A DNA stretch of 64,000 nt, taken from positions 1 through 64,000 of the forward strand of contig JAWPHD010008295.1 of assembly GCA_037043455.1 (NCBI GenBank). Reading direction: 5' to 3'. The translations under genes and the position numbers were made by a program. This document shows, in pieces, positions 8,525 through 20,269 of this stretch (position 1 is the stretch's first letter; every line of letters starts with the position of its first letter). The notes under the pieces were generated by a model. It saw only the letters and a list, made by a program, of their open reading frames with translations, did no database searches and was not told the origin of the DNA. Origin of the DNA: Cyrtodaria siliqua (Eukaryota > Mollusca > Bivalvia > Adapedonta > Hiatellidae).

Positions 8525-9679
8525 ACTTATATTGTAACACCGTATATTCTAATGCAACATGTTATCGTACCGGAAGTGTTTTAGTTGAATTTAGTTTTAC
8601 GGCTAACCAACACAAAGAGGTCATATGACGCCCAACAGAAATGAACGTTTCATGCACCCCCTCCGTTTACATCGAGATTGTATAAAACCTTCTAAAACTG
8701 TAGAATTCCAGAGTTTCTGCAAATCCATTTTTATTGGAGCCACGATCATTGTTTTCTGCAACCATTCAAGTAGCTCCTGAAACCATACAGGGATCATGAT
8801 GAATACATTCAATGAGCATGACAAAACAAAAATGCAAAATGAACATAAATTCTGGGGGATTTTACGAAGCAGTGGCCCTATTATTGTCTGTGAACGGGGC
8901 ACACGAAGTGTTACAATGAGAAGGGAAATTGGATGTCGATGTTGGCGAATTTTAAGCGACCACATTTAAAACGCAAACATACGGAATGCAACAGCTCCCT
9001 AACTTCTGCTGTGTGCCAGTTTCACATTTGTTCCTGCAATATAGATTCAGCAAAGTGTTTTTAGTAAGTTTTCTTCGCTAGTAACACTCCTGGGGAATCT
9101 GTACGCAGCGAGTACAGGGTAATGCATTAGAATCAGGCTATCTTACAAGCGTATATTCGTATCATATAAGCGCTATCTTTCGTACTACAGCCATCTTTCA
9201 GTACGGTGATCCCATCTACTTCGTAGCGTACAGTAACAGATAGTTTCTAAGTGCTTTAGTTTAAGTATAGTTGAACTTTATTTAGCGCGTGTATATTGAT
9301 ATGACTTTCAAGTCACCTGTACAGCTTTGGTAATTGTTTTTCACAAATGTGATACTATGATGATTTTATACATAACTTCTATATATTATTACAATGAAAT
9401 GGAAAGACTATTACAATGAAATGGAATAGCTGGATACAAATAACGCAATTTATGAACTGAAAATATAAGATTGATTATCGGCTACTATATACTTTAATAA
9501 TTTCAAATCAATTGTCGGAGATTCATGATAAGCCACACACAATAAACACCGTTAAAGCATGTCTATAAATCGCATTGATCAACCATATCGTACTATGCAC
9601 TAACCTGTTCTCGCAATGTACATTGATTGATTTAAACATATATGTTATTGCCGTATATGTACACGTACAATGCAAATGG

Positions 9680-10309
9680 GTCAGGCCACACGAATTACGG
9701 CCCTTCCCTACAATGGAGTTGTAATAAATATAATGAATGGCTATTAACACGTATCATTAAGCTGGGTTAAGTACAACAAGTAAGTTGTAGGACATGTTAA
9801 GATAATATAATGACAAATATAAGTAGAAAATAGAAATAAAGAAGAAGTAGAAGTGGAAGAAAGAAAGAATAATGCAACGCTATATGTAAATATTCACCAG
9901 GAGTTAGCACTTGCATGTACAGGTTTTGTTTGTTATTTGGTTTAAATATATTCTTATATTGTCAAATGCACAACCGTTGTATGTTATTTTAGCATAAACT
10001 CTCAAAACAGTCAACAAGGTAGTTCGGTCATATTTTTTAAAATTTAAGTGCAATTATGAATGCGAAGACACTATGAAAAATGCTAATAAAAGTTGAGCTG
10101 AATGATTTTTAAATGTTTTAAATTTAGGTCAACTCGACATCCAAGATGGCCGATATTACCAACAAAAATTGAATCCTTAAACAATCTGCTTCTCAAAAAC
10201 TGCTGTATAGCTCTCAACAGTTTATTATCATTGTTATTAATTGCTACCCACTAGACTATCATATTTGTTTAAAGTCCACATGTTAACACATAGCTATACC
10301 CCGGGTGTC
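9680..10309. other. Intergenic sequence without supported features
   Basis: AT-rich and partly shared with copy C to about position 10085 (C: 63460-63920), where the similarity ends. A purine-rich run AGAAGAAGTAGAAGTGGAAG lies at about 9838-9870. No gene seen. Confidence 0.6.
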
Positions 10310-10985
10310 CAAAGTTTGTTTATTGAAAGTTTGTATCTTTTACATATACGCATATATAGGGAAACACATGAATCTTCTCTGGAACCACAAAGCCTAGAGC
10401 TCTTATAGTCCTCTACCTAGTTTATTCAAATGGTGACCCTGAGGTCTAATCCCGCCCTGCCCTGGGATCACAGCTTTACATAGAGTCATTTAGGATAATA
10501 TTTAAAAACAAATTGCTCTGCAACTACAAGAGCTAGAGGTCTAATATTTTGCAAATAGCATAAGCCTACGATCCTCTGCCAAGTTTGTTCGAACAGAATT
10601 TGGCCCCGCCCCGGGAGTCACAGTTGTACAGAGAGTTAAAAAAACGTATGCTCTGCAACTACAAGAGCTAGGGGTCTAATAATGTGCAGGCGGCATAAGC
10701 TTATGATCCTCTACCAAGTTTGTTAAAATGGCGACCCTGGGGTTAAATTTGGCCGCACCGCAGGAGTCACATGTTTAACACTATTATACGTATATAGGGG
10801 AAAACTTAAAAAAAAAAAACTTCTTCATAAGCTTATGAGTATATAAAGTGTGTTGAAATAGTAACCCTGTGGTTAAATATGGCTGCGTCCCAGGGGTCAC
10901 GTGTTTTTATAAAGGGAAACCCTTTTTAAAAAATATTCTCTGAAGCCATAAGGCTTAGAGCTCATATATTACACGGGTTCTCATC
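10310..10985. repeat. Degenerate tandem repeat, units of roughly 150-170 bases
   Basis: Four diverged units share the order: ATATAGGGAAA, CTCTGCAACTACAAGAGCTA, GTCTAATA, ATAAGCYTAYGATCCTCTRCC, AAGTTTGTT, GGCCCCGCC and GGAGTCACA. Phrases like these are dispersed in mollusc genomes as far as I know, but I cannot name the family. Non-coding. Confidence 0.65.
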
Positions 10986-11099
10986 CCATGTAAAGGTACT
11001 GGAGGCGATCATTTGATTTTGATCAATACTTTCTGAGCGGCACCGTCCATCAGAACATTCAGTGCTTTGATTTAAAAAAAACTCACAGCGTCTCGTTAG

Positions 11100-11798
11100 T
11101 TTTTCTACATAACTTGCCTTTGTTCAATCATTACTATATGTATAAAACAGACTATTATGTAAACTGCAATATGAGCAGAGGCCACCGACGCATTCTTGCA
11201 AAATTTAGAAGTTGTAATATTCCCTTAGCAATTGAAACAGGGAGATATACACGACCGAAAGCACATGTCCCTGAACGAGTTTGTAAATATTGTAATAAGA
11301 CAACAATTGAGGATGAAACTCATTTTTTGATTGACTGCGAGTTTTATTCAGATATTAGATATGAACTTTTTAATGGAGCAAATCAAGTAAAAAACTTTTT
11401 TTTCTGTTTTCATCAACCGAAAAATTAATATTCTGAATGAACTGTGATATATTACAGTACACATTAGCAAATGCATTTTTAAAAATGTTTAAACGTCGCT
11501 CTTTAGCATTGTAAATATGTTATGCAAATGAAAGTTTGAAATTTTATTGTAGTCTTCATTTTAATTATATGTCAACGAATACTAAATAATAATTTTTAAA
11601 TATTGAATATATATTTTAATGCAATACATTTTTAACTTTTTTATGTTTTAATATGTACTATTGTGTTTTATAGTGTCCCATATGGCTATGATGGCAGGAT
11701 ATCAAATAACAATGTTGTATAATATTTGTAAATGTAACTGTATTTGATATGTGACACTTTAATAAAATATTACTTACTTACTTACTTACTTACTTACT
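11100..11798 (+). mobile_element. LINE 3' end: zinc-knuckle C-terminus, UTR and TTAC tail
   Basis: An open frame at 11114-11428 carries RRILAKFRSCNIPLAIETGRY, then VCKYCNKTTIEDETHFLIDC, a Cys-x2-Cys ... His-x4-Cys cluster of the kind found at the end of LINE ORF2 proteins. About 340 bases of AT-rich 3' UTR follow, with AATAAA at about 11760, and a (TTAC)n tail at 11771-11797. This order marks the 3' end of a non-LTR retrotransposon. The 5' part is missing. The same domain appears on the - strand at 23851-24093. Confidence 0.75.
11771..11797. repeat. (TTAC)n tail
   Basis: Seven consecutive TTAC units at the end of the LINE 3' UTR, likely the microsatellite tail used in place of poly(A) by many CR1-group elements. 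Confidence 0.85.
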
Positions 11799-11917
11799 GT
11801 ATTGGCGATGAACATGTATATATGTTCGAGTCTGAATAAAAACTGAAACTATTAATTATAAGAATAGTATAAAGCATTTATTAATTAATTAATTATCATT
11901 GATTTGTGCACGTGCTT

Positions 11918-12235
11918 TTTTGTCCGCACGGTGCTTTTTGTCCGCACAAAATTTGAAAAAGTGACGCTTTTTGTCCGCGCGGTGCTTTTTGTCCGCATAA
12001 AAAAATGACAAAATGAAATGATGCATTTTGTCCCCGCTTTTTGTCCGCATAAAATTGGAAAAAGTGACGCTTTTTATCCGCGCGGCGCTTTTTGTCCGCA
12101 GAAAAAATGATGCATTTTGTCCGCATGGCGCTTTTTGTCCCCACAAAATCTGAAAAAGTGACGCCTTTTGTCCGCGCGGCGCTTTTTGTCCACATAAATT
12201 CAGAAAAAGTAACGCTTTTTGTCCGTGAGTCGCTT
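11918..12235. repeat. GC-rich minisatellite built on GCTTTTTGTCCGC
   Basis: The words GCTTTTTGTCCGC(A/G)C and GAAAAAGTGACGC alternate about eight to ten times with AAAATGATGCATTTTGTCC spacers. CpG is frequent, unlike the surroundings. Long open frames on both strands are due to the repeat and not to a gene. Copy B at 39512-39830 is identical as far as I can see. Confidence 0.85.
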
Positions 12236-12239
12236 GTAA

Positions 12240-12820
12240 CACTTGACAAAACTTGTTGCCCTATACGACATTACTGGTACGAGCACTTGGTTCGCGTATT
12301 GTGGTCAATACTGGTATTACTGAACTGACTTATTACGGTTCAGTAGTTTGAGTGTCATTTGACCGAGAGTGAGGATGTCTCCTGCGTCCCATCACAACAC
12401 ACATCATCTGATGGCCACACTGAAGTCGGAAGTTTGAAGTCAGAAGTCCGGAGCCGAGAGCTACACCGCCACAACGGATCGACCGAAAAACCGAAGACGG
12501 AAGAGGGCCATCGGGCGGTGTGTGCGGCGCAGTGGTCATACTGTGATGGGTGTGGCCCCAAACAGAGAACCCGACCAGTAGCGGATGTAGGACAACCACC
12601 TTAGCGGATGTAGGCCACCTCGACCAGACCACTTCACCGCCACAGTGAAACTACATAGAGCAGCAGCGACACAACACGACATACCTACAAGAGAATCGAC
12701 TACACTACACAGCAGCACCAGATCAACCAACATACTCACCCAGAACAGTCCAGACTCTGTTGTGCCCATCGCTTCAGGGAATCTCCTGTCGTGTTCGTTG
12801 GCGGAAGGACTTTAAAACTT
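12240..12820. other. GC-richer block of unknown origin
   Basis: The base composition is clearly richer in G and C than its neighbours, with the direct repeats TAGCGGATGTAGG at 12580 and 12602 and GAAGTCGGAAGTTTGAAGTC-like words. Short frames (12359-12604 + and 12333-12632 -) do not resemble any family. It may be part of a transposon together with the preceding minisatellite. It is almost unchanged in copy B (39834-40414). Confidence 0.45.
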
Positions 12821-12822
12821 AG

Positions 12823-12824
<2 letters not shown>

Positions 12825-12864
<40 letters not shown>
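12825..12864. repeat. (CA)n microsatellite
   Basis: About 20 uninterrupted AC dinucleotides. The counterpart in copy B (40419-40456) is slightly shorter. Confidence 0.97.
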
Positions 12865-12867
<3 letters not shown>

Positions 12868-13572
12868 AAGTTACCATATCCTCTAGGCTCGATATCTTGC
12901 AACAACTGATGGCAATTCAGATAGAATTGACGAAAGCAAAATGCTCTACTGCTTAGAAATATCAGTTGAGCCAAATACAAATTGACAAATGAATATACTG
13001 TATGTGTATGACGTTAACGCCCCACGTCGCACTCTTCAGTTCCCGGTACGTTTGACGATTTAGTGTGTTTGACATACTTTTCATGTGAAGCCTTGAGTTG
13101 ATTTTGTGGCAGACGCGTGGGTCCCTAGATCTATTGAAGTAGTTCGAGTGCAAGAGGCAAAGTGAAACCACAACTTGCCTGCTCTCTGGGGTGAACACGA
13201 AGGCCTTTTGTGATTTAAAAAGTTACATTAGTAATCACGACAATACGACAAAATGATAAATCGCATTTGCGTCCAGTGGACACCAGACAGACATGCACGA
13301 AACATCCAACCTCTATTTTGTCTGTGGGAAAATGTCACCAGCTTACCATCCCAGATGAAATATTTGTTATTGCTGATGATCACGAAGTTCTGTTTCCATC
13401 ACAGGAAGAAGTATACATCAGAATGAACATGATAAGAATCGTTCATGGGTATCCGGTGAAGACAGGGAAATCCAACCCGAGGTATAAGTGTCTATCGGAA
13501 CGGAGGCTCGGCCGAGGTTCCGGTTAAAACAATCATACCGAGAGTTGGAATTCCCTATCTGAACCGAATACC
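12865..13572. other. Intergenic stretch with a short open frame
   Basis: A frame at 13267-13527 contains IPDEIFVIADDHEVLFPSQE and is kept in copy B (there open from 40802). I see no domain in it, no signal peptide and no splice context, so it is not called a gene. Confidence 0.4.
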
Positions 13573-14197
13573 CAGGATAGATTAATTTTCTTGCATATCA
13601 GAGACATTGTGTGCGTTGAAGCCGCCAGCTACTAACGTCTTGCATACTTTCCTGCATACCGGATGATGGCACGCTTTAATTTTATCTCGACCCTAGGATG
13701 AGATGGAAATATCTAGCCCCGGTAAAATGGCGAATATCCTTGTCGGGTATGCAAGAAATCAATATCAGTCCTCACCCACATCAAAAAACTGCATACTTTC
13801 TGACACAGACTATAAGTATCTATCCCGCCTCTATGGGTAAGATAATTATATTTTAGGAAGAGCGCGGAGATAACGTTGTTTCCTTATCTCCCGTCCGAGT
13901 CCGAGTCCTGAAATATCCATTATCTTACCCAGACAGACGGGATAGATGCTTTTTCTTGCACATCAGTCGAAAAGAAAGTGTTTTATCTCGACCCTAGGGT
14001 GAGATGGTAATTTCTTGCATACCGGACAAGGATATCCGTAATTTTACTGGGGCTAGATATTTCCATCTCACCCTAGGGTCGAGATAAAATTCATGCGCGC
14101 CAATATCCGGTATGCAAGAAAACATGCAAAACGTTAGTAGCTGGCGGTGTCAACGCACAACATGTCTCTGATATACAAGTAAAAGAATCTATCATGC
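13573..14197. mobile_element. Large foldback element with nested inverted repeats
   Basis: The outer arms, about 195 bases each (13573-13768 and 13998-14197), are reverse complements at roughly 90%: the left arm has GATAGATT ... TATCAGAGACAT, the right ends ATGTCTCTGATATA ... AATCTATC. Shared inner words include TTTTATCTCGACCCTAGG and CATACCGGA. A second, inner pair (CTATCCCGCC...GGGTAAGATA and TATCTTACCC...GGGATAG) flanks the centre. No protein is encoded. It is likely a non-autonomous DNA element. Confidence 0.8.
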
Positions 14198-14689
14198 GTA
14201 TTTACCGATTACGGGTGTTGCCGGCGGAAAAATCAAACGTATAGATACGTGGTCTCGGCGGTTTTTCAAAGCATCATGGCCGACCTACTAAAATCACCCT
14301 ACTTGAAATTCTTTATCAACGTTTTAGCTCTACTGCTTTGTTACTGAAGTTTGCATTGAAATAGACTCGAAATGGCGTTTTGGTCGGGTTTCGGGTGTTG
14401 TCGGCGGACAACCTTTTGTTAGTGCTACTAAAATCACACCACTTGACACCTTTGATCACCATTTTGATTCTAGTGCTGTATGATTGAAAGTTTGAAAGTA
14501 GTAAAGTCGTCGGATAACGAGTGTTGCCGACGGGACGATCAACATCATAGACATGCTGTCTCACTGGATTTTAAAGGCCTGATGGCCAACCTACTAATAC
14601 CACCCCATTGAGTTTGTTTTATCTCAGTTTTTGTTCTACTGCTGTAGTACTGAAGTGTATACTGAATTGAAAATAAAACATAAAGACCG
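14198..14689. other. Intergenic; three diverged repeats of about 120-150 bases
   Basis: Phrases such as GGGTGTTG(C/T)CGGCGG, CCTACTAAAATCAC and TCTACTGCTTT recur three times (14215, 14395, 14520), suggesting an old tandem repeat. No gene is supported. Confidence 0.5.
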
Positions 14690-14997
14690 TTAGTAGAGAA
14701 GTTTCACGTGAAACTATTCTAGATTACTATTTTTAATCAATTTGCAGTGATTTTCTTTGCTTTAAAAGACATTTTGTCAATATGCCATATATGGTAAAAA
14801 TGCGCGATGACGTCATCGTTTCAAGATTGCCATTTCCAGTTATGTTTCTTTGCAATTTTCAATAGGTCATATCTCCTTTATTTTTCTTTGCATTTTGATC
14901 ATTCTTTCAGCTTTTTTCAAGTTTTTCAGAGCCCTTTAAAATAAACCTGTTTGAAAATAGCGCATCAGTCCCTTTAAGCATGTGATATACAGAAACT
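14690..14997. mobile_element. Half of a TTAA-type palindromic MITE
   Basis: It matches the right half of the complete element at 58194-58739: TTTGCAGTGATTTTCTTTGC, a CATATATGG palindrome, then ATGACGTCAT, and TTTTTCA.GAG...CAGTCCCT followed by TTAA at 14993. The left half is missing. A perfect 14-base palindrome GTTTCACGTGAAAC lies at 14701-14714. Confidence 0.65.
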
Positions 14998-15301
14998 TGA
15001 TATACATATATATGTTTTTTTTATGTTTTAAAAGGTAGTTATTGTAATATTTTTTAGAGGTCACTTGTAGGCACCGCAACATTTTTTATTTATTTTTATC
15101 CAGTTGGAAGTGTTTATTTGAGTCTCATCATTTGTACAAATGTTAAAATGAATAATGATGAATGTGTGAATACAGTTATAAGTTTTGTGAACTGCACAAA
15201 TGCCAGCATTCACGAGACTATAAATACGGCTCATTCATATTGATACACATATATAGAAAAAATAGAAAGTGCACATTAAATTGTTAGTATGTGATGTTAA
15301 T

Positions 15302-15657
15302 CTTAAAAGGAATGTAGCGCTACATCCAAACGATATGTATTACTGAGAATTCTGAAAAAAACTTGAAAAAGGTTGAAAGAATTATCAAAATCAGATGATA
15401 AACAAAGAAAATATGATCATTTGAAGGTTCTGTTGAAAGGATACGGAAGCCGCCCTTTTGAGAGCTATGACATCATAGTTCTAAATGACCATATATGGAG
15501 TATTGATAAATATGATATTGTATTTATTTACATGAAAACAACAACACATAACTATATGAAAATTAAGAATACTGAAGTGAAATAGTGCATCAAAGGGGAT
15601 TTTTCATTCATTTGCAGTGATTGTCTATGCTTAAATGATATTTATCTACATGACATA
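15302..15657. mobile_element. MITE interrupted by the satellite array
   Basis: It begins TTAAAAGGAATGTAG, like the termini of the MITE at 58194, and continues GAGAATTCTGAAAAAAACTTG, TATCAAAATCAGATGATAAAC and GAGCTATGACATCATAG, matching its left half and centre. After the start of the right half (TTTGCAGTGATTGTC) it runs straight into the 27-bp satellite at 15657 and is never completed. The frame 15373-15585 is inside the MITE and not a gene. Confidence 0.7.
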
Positions 15658-18600
15658 TGGTTACGTCTCATGTAACTTACATTAAAATCAAGCGTCATGT
15701 AACTTACATTAGAATCACGTGTCATGTACTAGTAACTTACATTATAATCTCGTGTCATGTAACCTACATTAGAATCACGTGTCATGTAACTTATATTAGA
15801 ATCATGTGTCATGTACTAGTAACTTACATTAAAATCACTTCTCATTTAACTTACATTAGAATCACTTGTCATGTAAATTACAGAATCACGTGTCATGTAA
15901 CTTACATTATAATCATGTGCCATGTAATTTACATTATACTCACTTGTCATGTAAATTATATTAGAATCACGAGTCATGTAACTTACATTATAATCACGTA
16001 TCATGTAATTTACATTAGAAATCACTTATTATGTAACTTACATTATAATCACGTGTCATGTAACTTACATTAGAATCACTTGTCATGTACTAGTAACTTA
16101 CATCAAAATCACGTCTCATTTAACTTACATTAGAATCACGTGTCATTTAACTTACATCAGAATCAGGTGTCATGTAACTTACATCAGAATCAAGTTTCAT
16201 GTAACTTACATTAGAATCATTTGCCATGTAACTTACATTAGACTCACGTGTCATGTAACTTACATTAGAATCACGTGTCAAGTAACTTACATTAGAATCA
16301 CGTGTCATGTAACTTACATTAGAATCACGTGTCATTTACTAGTAACTTACATTAGAATCAGGTGTCATATAACTGACATTAGAATCACGTGTCATGTAAC
16401 TTGCAGTAGAATCACATGTCATGTACTATTAACTTACATTAAAATAACGTGTCATGTAACTTACATTATAATCACTTGTCATGTAACTTACAGAATCACA
16501 TGTCATGTAACTTACATTAGAATCGCGTGTCATGTAACTTACATTAGAATCACTTGTCATGTAACTTGCAATAAAATCGGTCATGCGAATCACATGTCAT
16601 GTAACTTACATTATAATCACGTTTCATGTAACTTGCATTATAATCACGTTTCATGTAACTTATATTATAATTACGTGTCATGTGATTTACATAAGAATTA
16701 CGTGTCATGTAACTTACATTAGAATCATGTGTCATGTAACTTACATTAGAATCACGTGTCATGCACTAGTAACTTACATTAGAATCACGCCTCATGTAAC
16801 TTACATTAGAATCACGTGTCATGTAACTTCCATTATAATCACTTATATAATTTACATTAGAATCACTTGTCATGTAACTTACATTAGAATCACGTGTCTT
16901 ATAACTTACATTAGAATCACTTGTCATGTAACTTACATTAGAATCACGTGTCATATACCAGTAACTGATATTAAAATCATATCTCATGTAACTAACATTA
17001 AAATCACGTGTCATGTAACTTACATTATACTCACGTGTCATGTAATTTACATTAGAATCACTTGTCATGTAACTTACATTAGAGTCATGTGTCATGTAAC
17101 TTACATTAGAATCACGTGTCATGTAACTTACATTAATATCACGCGTCATATAACTTACATAAGAATCACTTGTCATGTAACGTACATTAGAATCACGTGT
17201 CATGTAACTTACATTAGTATCACGTGTCAGGTAACTGACATTAGAATCACGTGTCATGTAACTTTAATAAAAATCACGTGTCATGTAACTTACATTAAAA
17301 GTACGTCTCATGTAACTTACATTAGAATCACTTGTCATATAACTTACATTAGAATCACTTATCATGTACTAGTAACTTACATAAAAATAACGTCTCATGT
17401 AACTTACATTAAAATCACGTGTCATGTAACTTACATTCGAATCACGTGTCATGTAACTTAATTTAAAATCACGTCTCATTTAACTTACATTAGAATCACT
17501 TGTCATGTAACTTACATTATAATCACGTGTCATGTACTGGTAACTTACATTAGAATCACGTGTCTTATAACTTACATAAGAATCACTTGTCATGTAACTT
17601 ACATTAGAATCACGTGTCATGCAACTTAAATAAAAATCACTTGTCATGTAACTTACATTATAATCACGTGTCATGTAACTTACATTAGAATATTGTCTCA
17701 TGTAACTTACATTACAATCACTTGTCATGTAACTTACATTAGAATCACCTGCCATGTACTAGTAACTTACATTAGAATCACGTGTCATGTAACTTACTTA
17801 AAATCACGTGTCATGTAACTTACATTAAAATCACGTCTCATATAACTTACATTAGAATCACGTGTCATATAACTTACATTAACATCTCGTATCATGTAAC
17901 TTACATCAAAATCACGTCTCATGTAACTTACATTAGAATCACTTTTCATGTTACTTACATTAGAATCACATGTCATGTACTAGTAACTTACATTAAAATC
18001 ACGTGTCATGTAATTTACATTAGAATCACTGTCATGTAACTTACATTAAAATCATATACTAGTAACTTACATTAAAATCAAGTCTCGTGTAACTTACATT
18101 AGAATCACGTGTCACGTAATTTACATTAGAATCTCATGTCAAGTAACTTAAATTAGAATCACTTGTCATGTAACTTATATTAAAATCACGTGTCACGTAA
18201 CCTACATTAGACGTGTCAAGTAACTAACACTATAATCACGTGTCTTGTACTAGTAACTTACATTATAATCACGTGTCATGTGACTTACATTACAATCACG
18301 TGTCATGAAACTTACATTAGTATCACGTGTCATGTAACTTACATTAGTATCACTTTCATGTAACTTACATTAGAATCACGTTTCATGTATCTTACATTAG
18401 AATCACTTTCATGTACTAGTAACTTACATTAAAATCACGTGTCATGTAGCTTACATTAGAAGTACTTGTCATGTGACTTACATTAGAATCACGTGTCATG
18501 TAACTTACATTAGTATCACTTGTCATGTAACTTACATTAGAATCACTTGTCATATAACTTACATTAGAATCACGTGTCATGTACTAGTAATTTACGTTAA

Positions 18601-19110
18601 AATCACGTGTCATGTAACTTACATTAGAATCACGTGTCATGTACTAGTAACTTACATTAAAATCACGTGTCATGTAACTTACATTAAAATCACTTGTCAT
18701 GTGACTTACATTAGAATCACGTGTCATGTAACTTACATTAGAATCACTTGTCATATAACTTACATTAGAATCACGTGTCATGTACTAGTAACTTACATTA
18801 GAATCACTTGTCATATAACTTACATTATAATCACTTGTCATGTACTAGTAACTTACATTAAAATAGCGTGTCATGTAATTTTCATTAGAATCACTTGTCA
18901 TGTGACTTACATTAGAATCACGTGTCATGTAACTTACATTAGTATCACTTGTCATGTAAATTACATTAGAATCACTTGTCATATAACTTACATTAGAATA
19001 ACGTGTCATGTTACTTACATTAGAATCACGTGTCATGTATCTTACATTAGAGTCATTTATTATGTAAGTTACATTAGAATCACTTGTCATGTAACTTACA
19101 TTGGCACCCC
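15657..19110. repeat. 27-bp satellite array, about 125 units (sense orientation)
   Basis: Each 27-base unit reads CATGTAACTTACATTAGAAT then CACGTGT, with CACGTG/CACTTG as the main variant. A 33-base form inserts ACTAGT (CATGTACTAGTAACTTAC) and recurs every one to three hundred bases, giving a higher-order pattern. As 27 is a multiple of three, one frame per strand stays open for hundreds of codons (HVTYIRITC and MTRDSNVSY repeats). These are artefacts of the period. The array lies 9.0 kb upstream of exon 1 of gene B, and its reverse complement fills intron 1 (26052-27240). Confidence 0.97.
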
Positions 19111-19137
19111 TATAATTAAAACGTTCCTACGCCCATG

Positions 19138-19640
19138 AATCGTGCCATGTTAACCTTTTTTGCAGCACTTACAAAGTGCTTAGATGGTTTAAAATCACTA
19201 GATATAAGTACACACAAATTATATTCTTCAGGAACAATTGGCAACAATTCATTATTCATATCAAATTCATGACCAGGATTATTAAAGCCCACGTGCAGTT
19301 TTACATTTTAAATATTACATATCATATCCCAATCATTAGACCACTGATATAAATCGTTGACATAATTTTGAATTAAATAGTTATTCTCATCAGTAGTCAT
19401 GAAGTGAACGATATATTTCCAGTCATCGGCAATTTTTTTTTCAATATGGCTACACACAACCGAATCGATGTCGTTGAACAGATTAAAAAAAGTATAGGTC
19501 CAAGCACCAGTCCCTGAGGAACACCTGATAGAACATTGTGCAGTTTGGATTCGACCCCATTTAGTACCACTCTCTGTTTGCGTCCATCCAGCCACCCTGC
19601 AATCCACTTTGCTACAAACTATGTGCTACACCTATAATCA
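19138..19640 (-). mobile_element. CR1-like LINE fragment, reverse transcriptase palm and thumb (- strand)
   Basis: On the - strand from about 19617 one frame reads KWIAGWLDGRKQRVVLNGVE, then LSGVPQGLVLGPILFLI, the conserved SGVPQG-LGP box of reverse transcriptases. A frameshift leads to the IADDWK box (the ADD catalytic pair) and then, after more breaks, EFDMNNELLPIVPEE, LCVLISSDFKPSKHFVSAAK. The order and spacing fit a CR1-type RT. Several frameshifts and one stop make it a relic. It abuts the end of the satellite array. Confidence 0.8.
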
Positions 19641-19819
19641 TTTATAATAATTATGTATATTGGTGGTGACTGTCGACGTTAATTGGTCACGTTTCAGGAA
19701 TTGGGTTCGCGTTGAATTCCTGGAACTGGGTTGGTTACGTTCCTAGAATTGGAATGATTGGCTACACTCTCGGGTTTGGGTTTAATGGGGTTGTTACACT
19801 TTTCTGGAACTAGCTTCAT
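19641..19819. other. Spacer with GGAATTGGGTT-like words
   Basis: Short degenerate repeats of TGGAACTGGG/TAGAATTGGAA. No coding signal. Confidence 0.5.
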
Positions 19820-19823
19820 TTAA

Positions 19824-20264
19824 AAGGGCATTAAAAACCATCGAAAAAGCTGAAAAAATTATCGAAATATCATAAAAAATAAAGGAGATATGATCTTTTA
19901 AAAAATTTAAAAATTCTCCAACGGAGGCATCCACCATCTCGGTCATCGCTGCTTTTAACCATTTATTGCATATTGATAAATATCATTTAAAACAAATAAT
20001 ATCACTGCAAATACATGTTAATCGTAAAAAAAGCATATACAGTAGAAATGTGTTACTTTGTATTTATAATTTAATACATTTATTTGCTTTAAGCACTATT
20101 TATGATCTATGTTCCATATATGGAAAAAGGCGCGATGATGTCATCATTCAAAGATGGCTGTCTCCTATATGTTTTAAGATATTTTGATAATTTTTTCAGC
20201 TTTTTCCATGTTTTTTAAATCCCATTTAAATGGAACTAGTTCCAGAATAGTGCATTATCCCCTT
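19824..20264. mobile_element. TTAA-flanked palindromic MITE
   Basis: TTAA lies at 19820-19823 and 20265-20268. The ends read AAGGGCATTA and, reversed, AAGGGGATAATGCACT. Inner complementary pairs include AGCTGAAAAAATTATC with TTTTTTCAGCT, and a centre ATGATGTCATCAT. It is related to the elements at 14690, 15302 and 58194. No transposase. Confidence 0.7.
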
Positions 20265-20269
20265 TTAAT

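Larger units (their letters stand above)
7740..9679. other. 1.94-kb segment missing from copy C, flanked by ATGG
   Basis: Copy C joins GTTGCTATGG directly to GTCAGGCCAC (about 63440-63460). In copy A the segment lies between ATGG at 7736-7739 and ATGG at 9676-9679. It is either an insertion with a 4-bp target duplication or a deletion in C between short repeats. It contains the E-box palindrome at 8249, a tRNA-like B-box at 8503 and no recognised protein. A 114-codon open frame on the - strand (8621-8965) is unchanged in copy B but looks like nothing known to me. Confidence 0.6.

Noticed and set aside
8621..8965. 114-codon - strand frame, unchanged between A and B
   Set aside because: A and B are too similar for conservation to mean anything. 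No motif, signal peptide or splice context; the region is absent from C.
11889..12249. Overlapping 117-codon frames rich in Lys/Phe (TKSAARTKG, GQKAPRGQK)
   Set aside because: Products of the GCTTTTTGTCCGC minisatellite; several frames on both strands are open together.
13267..13527. Host gene exon (IPDEIFVIADDHEVLFPSQE)
   Set aside because: No homologue recognised, no splice sites that make sense, and surrounded by repeats.
16583..17461. 292-codon open frame (HVTYIRITC repeats) and its - strand partners (MTRDSNVSY repeats)
   Set aside because: They follow from a 27-base period without a stop in one frame per strand. Units have frame-breaking variants, no start or splice context, and both strands are open at once.
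15657..19110. CRISPR array
   Set aside because: Repeats are contiguous without unique spacers, in a eukaryotic intron-bearing context.
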